Numbered from the stretch's first letter, positions 1-9,593 are shown. The stretch: 64,000 nucleotides of DNA from Pelosinus fermentans DSM 17108 (GCF_000271485.2 NZ_AKVN02000001.1:4904501-4968500), one strand, 5' to 3'. Notes: generated from the letters alone by a model not told the origin. Numbers and translations are program-made.

Positions 1-136
1 TATATTTTTCTATTTCATCAACGGAGCAAGCAAAAATATTTAGGTTTAGAAGATTTCGCTTTTCTCCCTCCATACGCATTTTATTCACTAAAAGACCTGT
101 AGACATGCCCGATGCACATACTAATAAAATATTCAT
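1..136 (-). CDS. PTS lactose/cellobiose-type EIIB component (partial, runs off the window)
   Basis: Only the first 45 codons are in the window. The N-terminus translates as MNILLVCASGMSTGLLVNKM, the signature of EIIB of the lactose/cellobiose (Lac) PTS family. The Cys in CASGMSTGLL is the residue phosphorylated by EIIA before phosphate is passed to the sugar during import. It closely parallels the complete EIIB at 8150-7845. An ACAAGGGGG ribosome binding site precedes the ATG. It lies 91 bp downstream of the EIIC gene on the same strand, so the two should form one permease. The C-terminus, and any following EIIA, are outside the window. Confidence 0.85.
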   Translation of the reverse strand, partial: MNILLVCASGMSTGLLVNKMRMEGEKRNLLNLNIFACSVDEIEKY

Positions 137-227
137 TTTATCCCCCTTGTATCACTTATTTTACGTGTGCCTATTTCTTCATCTGCAGCGACCCCTCTTA
201 AAAAGTGGTTTTATTCCCCTGGGAAAG

Positions 228-1490
228 CTAGGCATTCATTTGCTCTTGTTCTTCTTTCATCTTATTTTCATCCCATATTTTTAGGAAAGGGTAATAAATG
301 ATACCGGCAATGAAAAAATTTAATACTTGCAGTGCAGCTCCTTTCCAGTCTCCCGTAACTAAGAAACCACTGACAAAAGCGGGAGTCGTCCAGGGCGCCA
401 GCACATAAGGCTTATCAACAATTCCTGAGGCCATAAAGACAAACGTTGTAATGACACAAAGCAGCGGAGCCATAATAAAAGGAATCATCATGATAGGATT
501 CATGACGATGGGCATACCAAAAGTAATCGGTTCATTAATATTGAAAAAGCCTGGTAAAATAGACATTTTGCCCAATGCTTTCAATTGATTGGATTTTACG
601 GTAGTAAACAATAACACGGCTAATGCAAGGGTTGTGCCGGAGCCGCCAATTAAGATAAAAGCATCAATAAACTGCTGGCAAATAATATTGGGAACTGCTT
701 CACCGGCTATTTTTGCCACCGCGTTTTGCTGCGTAAAGGCTAACCAGATCGGAGCCATAACCCCTGTCCCCACTAAAGCTTGTCCATGAATACCAAAAAA
801 CCATAGCAGCTGAATGGCAAATACAGCAATTAATACAGCTGGCAGTGTACCGCCAAGATGCAAGAGGGGGGCTGTAACCGCCCGATTGATCACTTCCGAA
901 ATCGATCCTCCCCCTATTCTTGCTAACATTACATTGATGATAAAGATACTGACTAAAATCACAACGCCAGGCAGTAAGACTGCAAAAGAACGTCCTACAG
1001 AGAGAGGAACACCTTCGGGCATTTTAATAATAATATTCTTTTTAATCATGAAACGCTGTACTTCTACAACTAAAAGCCCGATAATCATGGCAACAAATAA
1101 TCCCTTGCTTCCCATTAATCCTGAATCGATATGGCCCTCTTTCGTGAAAGGCGAAGCAAGAATAAATGCGGAAACACTCAGTAATCCAGAAGAAAGGGAG
1201 TCAATGGCATAAGAAGATGCCAAGGCATAAGCAATAGAAAAAGAGGCAACCAATCCCATAATACCAAAAGTAGCATTCACAACTGTCAGTAAATCACTAA
1301 CATAAGGATCTACCAGCATGGCAAGGAAAGATATCGGCGGAAATGCGCAAATCAAAAAAAATGATCCTATCAATAACAGAGGAACGGTGGAGACAACTCC
1401 ATCCCGCAAGGCTTGTAAATGCCGCTGTTGGGCAATAACTTCGACAACTGGAAGGAGATGTCTTTCGAGAAATTGAATGACTCTTTCCAA
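228..1490 (-). CDS. PTS lactose/cellobiose-type EIIC permease
   Basis: Sugar-translocating membrane subunit of a Lac-family PTS, about 420 aa with roughly ten hydrophobic segments. The family motif NINEPITFGMP lies around residue 320; its Glu belongs to the sugar-binding region. It aligns throughout with the EIIC at 9551-8262 (shared QRHLxAxRDG start, GSKGLFVAMI, MPEGVP and MNPxxMIPF). The open frame extends 45 codons further upstream, but that part overlaps the preceding regulator and is unlike the family. I choose TTG at 1490, which follows AAAAAGGAGTG at a good distance and makes the N-terminus match the paralogue. It is 61 bp downstream of the LevR-type regulator and probably co-transcribed with it. 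The sugar is probably a beta-glucoside or chitobiose-like disaccharide (inference). Confidence 0.88.
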   Translation of the reverse strand: MERVIQFLERHLLPVVEVIAQQRHLQALRDGVVSTVPLLLIGSFFLICAFPPISFLAMLVDPYVSDLLTVVNATFGIMGLVASFSIAYALASSYAIDSLSSGLLSVSAFILASPFTKEGHIDSGLMGSKGLFVAMIIGLLVVEVQRFMIKKNIIIKMPEGVPLSVGRSFAVLLPGVVILVSIFIINVMLARIGGGSISEVINRAVTAPLLHLGGTLPAVLIAVFAIQLLWFFGIHGQALVGTGVMAPIWLAFTQQNAVAKIAGEAVPNIICQQFIDAFILIGGSGTTLALAVLLFTTVKSNQLKALGKMSILPGFFNINEPITFGMPIVMNPIMMIPFIMAPLLCVITTFVFMASGIVDKPYVLAPWTTPAFVSGFLVTGDWKGAALQVLNFFIAGIIYYPFLKIWDENKMKEEQEQMNA

Positions 1491-1551
1491 CAAACTAACA
1501 CTCCTTTTTATTCCTTCTCGCACAGCCACACATTCTGATTCTTTACTGCAC

Positions 1552-4362
1552 CTACATATAATGCATGAGATCCACGATATTGTAATATTCATTATCAGGC
1601 AATATAACATGCAGCCGTTCTTCAATTGGCCGCAAAGCTGCCTCTACAATGGCGTGGCTCTCCTCATATTTATGCTGATCTGCCCTTTTACAGCGATTAG
1701 AAGAACCAATCACTTCCCCTGACAATAATTTTTCAATTGCGCAGGCAAGATGTAAAATCAAACCAATACTTGCATCTTCACTAATGATGAAATTATGTTT
1801 TGCCAGTTCTAAATAAAACAATGCAAAGACTTCCATGAACTCTTCGCCATCAAGGCTGGTATGTTCATTGATAACGTTTTTCATAAAGGCCAGCCGATCC
1901 AATGCAAAAGGTGCTGCTAAGCCATTTGAAACATTCTCCATCTCCGATTCCAAATCAGCAGAATCACAGCTTTTGCTTTCATCAGAACAGCTGGCACAAG
2001 GAACCTCTAGTATCACATTAGGGAAAATCTCTGCTAATACAACGTCAAGCTTACCTTCCAGTAATTGTTTGGGAGAAAGATACTGCACTGTACTGTCCTG
2101 GGGTTTAATGCTGCTTACGACTGCTATTAAGTTTTTCTCTCTTTTTATTTTCTTTATTTTTGCAGTGAAATCATTCATACTGGCAATTTCCAGGGGAATA
2201 ATATCGATTTTTCTGTCTTTTCCCAATAGTAAGCCTTCAATAATTTCCTTTAATTTAATAGCAGTACCTTTGCCTGTAATACAGGCTACAACAATCACAT
2301 TATCTTTAAAATAATTATTAAAATCCGAAGTATTGCCGTATATACGCCCAATATAGGGGCTAAGATTGGTTACTGCATAATAGATGTCATCTAAAGGAAC
2401 TCGCATTAAAGATTTCCGTGCTGCTTCCAGCACCATTGGCGTACTAGCCATCTCTATGGTTTTTATGGGAATGGCTGTATTTTCATAAATCATATGACCA
2501 AACATCACTAACGATCCCATGTCAACCAGCATGATGACACCTTGTCCTTCATTGTTGTCCTCTACCAGCTGCGTAATTTCCGCCAAGGCTGTTTCCGTCT
2601 TTTTCTCTAAGGGCATGTCATATCCCACTGCATGGCTTTCCCCTAATAGCCGATTGGCAACTTCCACCATAGAAGTAGCGGTGCTAACGCCATGCATGGC
2701 GACAATCACGCCAACCCTGCCAGGATATTCTTTGCCCACATATTCATCTAATACAATAAACATGGTAATAAAGCCAATTTCGTCAAGAGGTATTTGTATG
2801 TCAAAGCTGTTCTTTAATAAAATACTAAAATGCATGGCAGCCGCAAACTCTTTACTATAGGATTTCTGGATTTCTGCGAGATTAGGATTTGAAATTTCTT
2901 TCCCTTCCCGAATTCTTTCCAGTGTACTGGAGATATGTATCGACATACCAAATAAAATTTTATCATTGAATTTTTTGCCGACTTTATTACTGGCATACCT
3001 TAGAAACTTCTGGGTTATATCTACTACTTTTTTATCAACAATTTTATATAACGCTTCCAAATTGTCTTTGCGAAATTTGGCCATATATTGCTTAATATAG
3101 GTATCAATATCCAGTCCCATAATCAGCTGGATATTTTTCTCACTCATTCCTTTCATTCTAAGGTTTTGAATTTTTTGCTCTAACACCTCATAAATACTTA
3201 TGGTATCTTTATATTTGACATTAATTTGCTTTCCATCTGTAACTTGAAAAATAATATCTTCTGTTAAACCAAGAATATCAAGGTCATCCCGATGCTCCTT
3301 GTATTTTACAAACCCTTTTAGTATATATTCGGGCAGTTCCTCACTGCTGACTTTCAAATTTTCATCCTTACTTCCTACATAATCTAAAAACGCTCTGGCG
3401 CAGCTAAGTTTAATATCACTCTTTAATTGTCCGATGTTATTGGGGCAATCATATAGCAGAAAGGCTTTTAATGCATTTGGCGATACCCGAATGGGAACAT
3501 GAATGCATTGTACCTCTTGTTTAAAAAAGGTTTTAATTAATTCCCACCGTTCTCCTATCGTTCGTTCCCTGATAACTGGAAGTTTAATAATCATGGGAAT
3601 ACGCCGGGTAAAGGTCCTTAGCAAAGTAGAATCCGCATTCTCTGTGGTCGCACAGATAATGAGTATTTCTACCTTTCTATACTCCTCAACCTCTCCCATA
3701 CTGCGAAATAATCCTTTATCAATCAGATAGAACAGCATTTCCTGGCCCTCTGGCGACAATCGATGAACCTCGTCCAAAAATAAAATACCGCCATTTGCTT
3801 TTTCTACTAAACCTACCCGATCCCGTTCTGCCCCTGTATAGCTTCCCTTCTTTGCGCCGAATAGCTGCGCCAATAACAATTGGGGATTATGAGCATAATC
3901 GGCGCAATTAAAAGCAACGAAGGGAGCATTGTCTTGTAACCGTCCTATATCCTGGGCATAACGAAAAATAGTCTCGGCAAACATGGATTTACCAACACCA
4001 GTCTCCCCCAATAGTAAGGTATGCAGCCCTAATGGCGGATATCTCACTGCCGCTTTTGCTTGCTTAACCGCATTCTTAAGACTTTTATCCGCACCAATAA
4101 TAGCATCTAATACCGATTTCTCCGCTGCATCCTCTTCACTGGCTTCACTATCCAGAGTTTTATATAGCACTGGTTTACCTTCCAGTTTTTCTAACTTCCC
4201 TGCTTTTACCAACGCATTCAAGTCACCAGAAGCATTTGGTCTTAAAATACTAAGCTCCATGGCTACCTGATCAGTAGAAACACCGGATACCATTCCATCT
4301 ATACGATGTTGTTCTTCACATAATGTTTTTACAACCATCAATACACTTTCAATTCGTTTCAT
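1552..4362 (-). CDS. LevR/ManR-type sigma-54 dependent PTS activator (AAA+, PRD, EIIA/EIIB-like domains)
   Basis: A 936 aa multidomain activator. In order: an N-terminal winged helix (about 1-80); a sigma-54 interaction AAA+ domain with Walker A GETGVGKS near 120, a GSYTGA loop (Tyr for Phe in the GAFTGA motif that contacts sigma-54) and Walker B FLDEVHRL near 200; a first PRD (about 450-560); an EIIA-Man-like domain with phosphorylatable His in VAMHGVSTAT; an EIIB-like segment with Cys in VVACITGKGT; and a second PRD with His in LILHLACAIEKLL. In LevR relatives, PTS phosphorylation of these His residues tunes activity. It precedes an EIIC/EIIB pair, and sigma-54 promoters lie upstream of the second PTS operon and the porin (9594-9608 and 13158-13172), which are its likely targets. 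RBS is GGAGG. Confidence 0.92.
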   Translation of the reverse strand: MKRIESVLMVVKTLCEEQHRIDGMVSGVSTDQVAMELSILRPNASGDLNALVKAGKLEKLEGKPVLYKTLDSEASEEDAAEKSVLDAIIGADKSLKNAVKQAKAAVRYPPLGLHTLLLGETGVGKSMFAETIFRYAQDIGRLQDNAPFVAFNCADYAHNPQLLLAQLFGAKKGSYTGAERDRVGLVEKANGGILFLDEVHRLSPEGQEMLFYLIDKGLFRSMGEVEEYRKVEILIICATTENADSTLLRTFTRRIPMIIKLPVIRERTIGERWELIKTFFKQEVQCIHVPIRVSPNALKAFLLYDCPNNIGQLKSDIKLSCARAFLDYVGSKDENLKVSSEELPEYILKGFVKYKEHRDDLDILGLTEDIIFQVTDGKQINVKYKDTISIYEVLEQKIQNLRMKGMSEKNIQLIMGLDIDTYIKQYMAKFRKDNLEALYKIVDKKVVDITQKFLRYASNKVGKKFNDKILFGMSIHISSTLERIREGKEISNPNLAEIQKSYSKEFAAAMHFSILLKNSFDIQIPLDEIGFITMFIVLDEYVGKEYPGRVGVIVAMHGVSTATSMVEVANRLLGESHAVGYDMPLEKKTETALAEITQLVEDNNEGQGVIMLVDMGSLVMFGHMIYENTAIPIKTIEMASTPMVLEAARKSLMRVPLDDIYYAVTNLSPYIGRIYGNTSDFNNYFKDNVIVVACITGKGTAIKLKEIIEGLLLGKDRKIDIIPLEIASMNDFTAKIKKIKREKNLIAVVSSIKPQDSTVQYLSPKQLLEGKLDVVLAEIFPNVILEVPCASCSDESKSCDSADLESEMENVSNGLAAPFALDRLAFMKNVINEHTSLDGEEFMEVFALFYLELAKHNFIISEDASIGLILHLACAIEKLLSGEVIGSSNRCKRADQHKYEESHAIVEAALRPIEERLHVILPDNEYYNIVDLMHYM

Positions 4363-4569
4363 TCCTACCTCCAGCCTTTCACTAATTGAAATTTATTTTA
4401 TGATGAATATCTTTATATGATTAGCTAAGGGCTACATTCGGCAAGTAAGGGCAGCTACGATATGGGCGATATTATAATTTATCTAAATATTCCCATTTTA
4501 CTTCGTGATTTTCTGTGAGAAATCCTGCAACCCAATAGTATTGACATCCTGTCCATATTGAAATATACA

Positions 4570-5919
4570 TTATGATCTTACATATTGTGCAAGCCTTTTA
4601 TAAATAATCTCAAAACCATGCTGAATCTCATGAGTATTTGTGCGGGAAATACTTAAGCGTACGCCTTTTTCCCCATAAGAGTTTTGTAAAAAATATAAAT
4701 TTCCTGGAGTTACAAGAACATGATGTTTCTGTAAATCAGCAATAAAACGCCCTTCGTTAATATAATGGGGTAACTTTAGATAAGCATAAAAGCCACTTTC
4801 ACCACCACTATATTGTACATCATATTCCTCCATTTTCTTCAGATTACTTGCTAAACATTCTAATCGCTGTGCTAATTCTTTTTTGATGGCAGTCACATAT
4901 TTTTCTAATAATTTATTACGTATGTAGATTTCCAGCGTTGCCTGAGAGACCAGGGATGCTGAAAAATACGAATGGTAATAGGAATACATTGCATGCCGTT
5001 CAAAAATCGGAATTAAATGCGTGGGAAGCACTACAATCCCAATGCGAAACCAAGGAATAATCTTAGAAAAACTTTTGAGATAAATATGGTGAAAATGATC
5101 TCCGTAAGCATAAATTGGATCGTATTTATGATCTAAGGAAATATCGCTGCAGTAGTCATCTTCCACAATATACACATCATACTTATCAGCCAAGGCTGCA
5201 ATCGCTTTTCTCTGTCTGGTACCGTATGCGGTTCCTAATGGATTATGATTGCGGGGTACAGTATAAAAAAACTTTATTTTCTCCGTCTTAAAAAGAGTTT
5301 CAAGTTCATCTAAATCAACACCCTGTTTCGATCGTCTAATCCCCCTCACATCAGCTCCCCAATGTTCTAAGAATCGAATACAAAATCCATAGGTCGGCTG
5401 CTCTATTAAAATCACATTCTTCTGATTGGGAAAAGTAATCTGTGTCAATATGCTTAATGCTTGCTGAACTCCTAAGTTGATATAGATATTCTTTGCCCTA
5501 GTAAAGACTTGAAAATCCGTGAGATATTTGGGAATCATACTGCGAAGAGAATCTGTACCATGTAAATGACGGTGAATTGAATACTGATTGCTGCTATCGA
5601 CTGCTCGATCAAGGCAATGCTTAAGGTCGGGTATCTGCATATCACCGATAATAGGATTCCCTGTTGAAAAATCAATGACAGAAGTGTTCATTTTCTCAAT
5701 TCTGGGTAGATTTTCCACAATATAGTAGCCGCTTTGGGGCACAGAGTAAACCAAATGTTTACTCTTTACGATCTCATAGGCTTTCACCACTGTACTTTGA
5801 CTACAGTGATAGGTTTGAGATAAAGCCCGAATAGAAGGCAATTTTTCTCTCCCCTTATAACGTCCCAACCTTATATTTTCTTCCAGATCTTCTGTGATAA
5901 TTTGATAAATATCCTTCAT
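4570..5919 (-). CDS. MocR-family (GntR winged helix plus aminotransferase fold) transcriptional regulator
   Basis: A 449 aa protein with a GntR-type winged helix at residues 1-70 (LSQTYHCSQSTVVKAYE) fused to a class I aminotransferase-like domain. VEDDYCSDI and the presumed PLP lysine in LKSFSKIIPWFRIG are visible, so it probably senses PLP or an amino compound. The open frame begins at a TTG at 5931, but ATG at 5919 follows GGAGG six bases away and is preferred. It diverges from the GH4 glucosidase. A perfect 18 bp palindrome lies just upstream of its start and suggests autoregulation and control of the neighbour. MocR proteins usually control amino-acid, vitamin or amine genes, so a link to the glucosidase rests on position only. 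Confidence 0.88.
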   Translation of the reverse strand: MKDIYQIITEDLEENIRLGRYKGREKLPSIRALSQTYHCSQSTVVKAYEIVKSKHLVYSVPQSGYYIVENLPRIEKMNTSVIDFSTGNPIIGDMQIPDLKHCLDRAVDSSNQYSIHRHLHGTDSLRSMIPKYLTDFQVFTRAKNIYINLGVQQALSILTQITFPNQKNVILIEQPTYGFCIRFLEHWGADVRGIRRSKQGVDLDELETLFKTEKIKFFYTVPRNHNPLGTAYGTRQRKAIAALADKYDVYIVEDDYCSDISLDHKYDPIYAYGDHFHHIYLKSFSKIIPWFRIGIVVLPTHLIPIFERHAMYSYYHSYFSASLVSQATLEIYIRNKLLEKYVTAIKKELAQRLECLASNLKKMEEYDVQYSGGESGFYAYLKLPHYINEGRFIADLQKHHVLVTPGNLYFLQNSYGEKGVRLSISRTNTHEIQHGFEIIYKRLAQYVRS

Positions 5920-5930
5920 TATAACCTCCA

Positions 5931-5948
5931 AACTGTACTAGTACAGTT
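5931..5948. promoter_or_regulatory. Perfect 18 bp palindromic operator between mocR-type gene and GH4 gene
   Basis: AACTGTACTAGTACAGTT is a perfect palindrome 12 bases upstream of the regulator's ATG and 84 bases upstream of the GH4 start. Length, symmetry and position fit an operator for a dimeric GntR/MocR-type repressor that would block its own promoter. No binding data; inference from position. Confidence 0.55.
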
Positions 5949-6031
5949 GCCTCCAATGCTGATTGCAGCACCTTTAGTATGGGGATATGATTAATTATAG
6001 GAACTATATTTAATTGTTAGGAGGAATCTTG

Positions 6032-7363
6032 ATGAGCGGATTAAAAATTGTGACTATTGGCGGTGGCTCCAGTTATACACCAGAGATTGTTGAAGGCTTT
6101 ATTAGACGATATGAGGAATTGCCGGTTCGCGAGCTCTGGCTGGTGGATATTGAAGCTGGCAAGGAGAAATTAGAAATTATCAGTAATCTTGCCAAAAGAA
6201 TGGTCAGGAAAGCCGGAGTACCGATTTCCATCTACACAACTTTGGACCGAAGAGAAGCGCTGCCGAATGCAGACTTTGTCACAACCCAGTTCCGAATAGG
6301 GTCGTTAGACGCCAGAATAAAAGATGAAAGAATTCCGTTGCGTCATGGTTATATCGGGCAGGAAACCAATGGTGCCGGCGGAATGTTCAAGGCACTGCGA
6401 ACCATTCCTGTCATGCTGGAAATTGACCAGGACATGGCAGAACTGTGTCCTGATGCCTGGCTCATTAATTTTACGAATCCTTCCGGAATGGTAACAGAGG
6501 CAGTACTTCGCTATGGCAAAACAAAAAAAATTATTGGTTTATGCAATGTGCCTATCGGAATGGAAATGGGCGTGGCGAAACTCTTCGATGTTGACAGTAA
6601 TCGAATCCGAATTGACTTTGCTGGTTTGAATCATATGGTATTTGGTTTGTCTGCCTATCTGGATGGCAATGACATTACGAAATCTGTCATTGACAAAATT
6701 GCTGACGGCAAAATGGAAAGTACGGTAAAAAACATTATGAACATTGATTGGGTTCCAGAATTTGCAGCTGGTTTATCGATAATCCCCTGCCCCTATCATC
6801 GATATTATTTCAAGCGGCAAGAAATGCTGGAGAAAGAATTAGAAGAATTTTCGAAAGGGGAGACGAGAGCCGAAATTGTAAAAAACCTGGAAAATGATCT
6901 TTTTCAGTTGTACAAAGATCCTGCATTAGACTCTAAGCCACCCCAGTTAGAACAACGTGGCGGAGCATATTACAGCGATGCTGCCTGCCGGTTAATCAGC
7001 TCAATCTACAACGACAAAGGTGATATCCAGCCAGTAGATACAAGGAACAATGGTGCTCTTGCCGGCATTTCTCCCGACTCTGTTGTCGAAGTAAGCTGTG
7101 TGATTACCAAGAATGGTCCCCGCCCGCTTACTATGGGTGAACTCCCTATTGAAATAAACGGACTGGTACAGCAAATTAAATCTTTTGAAAGAGTCGTAAT
7201 TGATGCTGCCGTTACCGGTGACTACAATAAAGCCCTGCTGGCAATGACAATCAATCCTCTTGTCTCTTCTGACACAATGGCAAAAGTTTTATTAGATGAG
7301 ATGCTGGAAGCCCATCAAAAGGATTTGCCCCAATTCTCATCGTATTTTGTCTCGAAAGGATAA
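6032..7363 (+). CDS. 6-phospho-beta-glucosidase, glycoside hydrolase family 4
   Basis: Cytoplasmic GH4 enzyme of 443 aa, usual length. GH4 members use NAD+ and Mn2+ to hydrolyse phosphorylated glycosides delivered by the PTS, through transient oxidation at C3. Visible features: the Rossmann motif TIGGGSSYTPE at the N-terminus, the substrate region GYIGQETNGAGG, INFTNPSG, the metal-ligand Cys in GLCNVPIG (about 170) and His in GLNHMVFG (about 200). CNVP is typical of the LicH/CelF-type 6-phospho-beta-glucosidases. The open frame begins six codons upstream at a TTG, but ATG at 6032 follows TTAGGAGG. It stands alone on the plus strand and is closed by a strong terminator. A second hydrolase (GH1, 11533-10097) serves the same pathway; GH4 and GH1 together could cover different linkages. 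Confidence 0.9.
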   Translation: MSGLKIVTIGGGSSYTPEIVEGFIRRYEELPVRELWLVDIEAGKEKLEIISNLAKRMVRKAGVPISIYTTLDRREALPNADFVTTQFRIGSLDARIKDERIPLRHGYIGQETNGAGGMFKALRTIPVMLEIDQDMAELCPDAWLINFTNPSGMVTEAVLRYGKTKKIIGLCNVPIGMEMGVAKLFDVDSNRIRIDFAGLNHMVFGLSAYLDGNDITKSVIDKIADGKMESTVKNIMNIDWVPEFAAGLSIIPCPYHRYYFKRQEMLEKELEEFSKGETRAEIVKNLENDLFQLYKDPALDSKPPQLEQRGGAYYSDAACRLISSIYNDKGDIQPVDTRNNGALAGISPDSVVEVSCVITKNGPRPLTMGELPIEINGLVQQIKSFERVVIDAAVTGDYNKALLAMTINPLVSSDTMAKVLLDEMLEAHQKDLPQFSSYFVSKG

Positions 7364-7374
7364 GTGAATCACTC

Positions 7375-7422
7375 ATATAAAATAACGTCAGATCTCTCCA
7401 TGGATCTGACGTTATTTTATAT
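7375..7422. terminator. Bidirectional intrinsic terminator after the GH4 gene
   Basis: Perfect 20 bp arms (ATATAAAATAACGTCAGATC and its complement) around an 8-base loop, with A/T-rich arm ends giving U-runs on both strands. It ends the GH4 transcript from the left and probably the EIIC-EIIB-EIIA transcript from the right. Confidence 0.85.
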
Positions 7423-7523
7423 GGAAGATCATACATCGAGTGTATAATTTTAATTTCATAATCCAGCTGCTGCTCAGCAGTATCTACAAAGAGCTGCTTA
7501 GATGAAAAATTCCTCATTATATG

Positions 7524-7823
7524 CTACTCTTTAAACATTAAGATCATTTCTTCAATTAAATCTTTTGCCAAAATAGCCGTCATTAAATGATCCTGAGCGT
7601 GAATTAACAAGAGGTTTATTTCTTGTTTTTCGCCCCGGGCTTCAGACTGCAATAACTCCGTCTGAATCTGATGAGCTGCTATTAATTGTTTCTTTGCCTG
7701 GGCAATACTCTCCTCTGCTGCAATAAAATTCTTTTCCCGTGCGTATTTCAATGCTTCCAAGGCATGACTGCGGGCATCGCCCGCATGCAATATAATTGTA
7801 AAAGCGACTTGTTCCTTCTCCAT
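7524..7823 (-). CDS. PTS lactose/cellobiose-type EIIA component
   Basis: A 99 aa all-helical EIIA of the Lac family, usual length. It carries phosphate from HPr to EIIB. The phosphorylated His is in LLLIHAQDHLMTA (about residue 77), and the AGDARSHALEAL motif near the N-terminus is typical. RBS GGAGATAAAC precedes the ATG. It is the last gene of the EIIC-EIIB-EIIA operon, 21 bp after EIIB. No EIIA is seen for the first PTS in this window, so this one could serve both (inference). Confidence 0.93.
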   Translation of the reverse strand: MEKEQVAFTIILHAGDARSHALEALKYAREKNFIAAEESIAQAKKQLIAAHQIQTELLQSEARGEKQEINLLLIHAQDHLMTAILAKDLIEEMILMFKE

Positions 7824-7844
7824 GTTTATCTCCTTTAGTAAAAA

Positions 7845-8150
7845 TTACGATTGTTTTAATTCATATGCTTGTTCAAGAACTTTTTTGCCATCTACCATTC
7901 CATAACTCACAGAATCAATGATCGCAAAGCCTTTATTTTTCCCAGCAGCAATTTCGCCGATAGACTTTGCCTTATATCTGATTTGAGGACCGATTAAAAC
8001 CACTTCACAAGTATCAATGAATTCTTCCAGCTGATCTACAGAACAAGCAAAAATTTCATCATGACTGCCGCTATCGTTACTTGCCTTTTGCATTTTAGTT
8101 ACCAATAAACTAGTAGACATTCCTGATGCACACACTAATAATATTTTCAT
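7845..8150 (-). CDS. PTS lactose/cellobiose-type EIIB component
   Basis: A 101 aa cytoplasmic EIIB. The phosphorylated Cys lies in KILLVCASGMSTSLLV at residue 8, and the C-terminal region LIGPQIRYK is typical of the Lac family. It receives phosphate from EIIA and passes it to the sugar bound in EIIC. It lies 21 bp before EIIA and 111 bp after EIIC. That longer gap contains a 10 bp stem-loop (8202-8250) that may separate or stabilise transcript segments. Closely similar to the partial EIIB at the left window edge, so the two PTS sets look like relatives by duplication. Confidence 0.94.
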   Translation of the reverse strand: MKILLVCASGMSTSLLVTKMQKASNDSGSHDEIFACSVDQLEEFIDTCEVVLIGPQIRYKAKSIGEIAAGKNKGFAIIDSVSYGMVDGKKVLEQAYELKQS

Positions 8151-8201
8151 AAATATACACCTCTTTCTCTTACTATAAAGCTGCGATTAAATAGTTTATC
8201 A

Positions 8202-8250
8202 CGATGCTATGAGCGTTCTACTACATAAAACATTCCCGAACATAGCATCG
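8202..8250 (-). other. Intra-operon stem-loop between EIIC and EIIB
   Basis: CGATGCTATG (8202-8211) and CATAGCATCG (8241-8250) form a perfect 10 bp stem with a 29-base loop. There is no U-run, so it is more likely an mRNA stability or processing element than a terminator. Function is inferred. Confidence 0.5.
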
Positions 8251-8261
8251 CGACACTTTAT

Positions 8262-9551
8262 CTAGGCTCCGATAATGATATTAGGGTCACCTTTTTTGTT
8301 TTGTTTCGCACCCGTTTCTTCTTTGAGCTTGGCATCATCCCACATCTTAAAGAATGGATAATAAATAACACCGGTAACCCCAAAGCAGAATAATTGTAAT
8401 ATTGCTGATCTCATATCACCTGAATCTAAAAAAGCATTAATGATCGGAGGTGTCGTCCATGGTGCCATTGCAAATAATTTATCTACCAGACCAGCATCCA
8501 TTGCAAAATAAGCAATAGTTATCGAAACAAGAGGGGCAAAGATAAAGGGAATCATTAATACAGGGTTCATGACAATCGGCATACCAAAAAGAATGGGTTC
8601 ATTAATTGCAAAGAACGCTGGTCCTATCCCAGATTTACCAAGAGCTCTTAATTGTGTAGATCTTGCTGCAAAGATTAACATGAGTACCAAGGCAAAGGTG
8701 GCACCTGAACCGCCAATATTTCCATATACATCCCATAATTGCTGACAAACAATGTTAGGAATAGGCAGTCCTGCAGCTTTCGCTGCAGCATTTTGCTGAG
8801 CAAGTGTTAAATAGACTGGACTCATTACGCCACCTACTAAAGCAGCTCCATGAATACCGATACACCACAATAATTGAGCAAAAAATATGGCAAGTAAGAA
8901 GGCCGGCAAACTGCCGCCGAGACTTAAAAGAGGTGCTGCCAGTATTTTATAAATGATATCCTGTACATTGGTTGCACTAAGAGATAATACACTGTTAATA
9001 AACCAAACAACAGTGACCGTAATAAAACCGGGAATCAGTGACATAAAGGAACGAGCAACCGCTGGAGGCACGCCCTCCGGCATTCTGATAACTAAATTTT
9101 TTCGAATCATAAACCGTTGAACTTCAACTGCAAAAATAGCGATGATCATGGCTACGAACAAACCCTTGCTTCCCATCCATCCTGCAGTGATATTGCCATC
9201 TTTGGTAAATGGAGTAGCCAGCATAAAGGTAGCAACACTGATTAACCCATTTCCTAATGGATCCATTTTATACGAGTTAGCCAATGAATAGGCGATAGAA
9301 AATGATGCCATTAATCCCATAAGTCCCATTGTGGCATTATTAACCGAACATAAACTTGCTACGTAAGGTTCCACCATTTTTGCCAATGCAGGAATGGGAG
9401 GAAAGGCGATAATTAGAAACAACGACCCCATTAAGAGCAATGGTATTAAGGATACGATACCGTCTCTGATTGCCTTTAAGTGTCGTTGCTCACCAATGCG
9501 AGTTGCAACAGGTGCATAGTACTCTTCAAGCCATTTGATAAATTTCTCCAT
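8262..9551 (-). CDS. PTS lactose/cellobiose-type EIIC permease
   Basis: A 429 aa integral membrane EIIC and the first gene of an EIIC-EIIB-EIIA operon. It begins MEKFIKWLEEYYAPVATRIG, followed by the family QRHLKAIRDG segment. About ten hydrophobic segments are visible, and the motif AINEPILFGMP lies in the C-terminal third. It imports and phosphorylates a beta-glucoside-like sugar, which the GH1 and GH4 enzymes nearby would hydrolyse. RBS AAAAGGAGTG precedes the ATG. A sigma-54 promoter match about 40 bp upstream, together with the LevR-type activator in the cluster, indicates PTS-responsive sigma-54 control. Confidence 0.93.
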   Translation of the reverse strand: MEKFIKWLEEYYAPVATRIGEQRHLKAIRDGIVSLIPLLLMGSLFLIIAFPPIPALAKMVEPYVASLCSVNNATMGLMGLMASFSIAYSLANSYKMDPLGNGLISVATFMLATPFTKDGNITAGWMGSKGLFVAMIIAIFAVEVQRFMIRKNLVIRMPEGVPPAVARSFMSLIPGFITVTVVWFINSVLSLSATNVQDIIYKILAAPLLSLGGSLPAFLLAIFFAQLLWCIGIHGAALVGGVMSPVYLTLAQQNAAAKAAGLPIPNIVCQQLWDVYGNIGGSGATFALVLMLIFAARSTQLRALGKSGIGPAFFAINEPILFGMPIVMNPVLMIPFIFAPLVSITIAYFAMDAGLVDKLFAMAPWTTPPIINAFLDSGDMRSAILQLFCFGVTGVIYYPFFKMWDDAKLKEETGAKQNKKGDPNIIIGA

Positions 9552-9593
9552 AAAGCAACACTCCTTTTTTTATCTTACTCGGTATTATGTTTT

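Noticed and set aside
7251-7517. 88-codon minus-strand frame overlapping the GH4 3' end
   Set aside because: Runs through the terminator and into GH4 coding sequence antisense, without an RBS.
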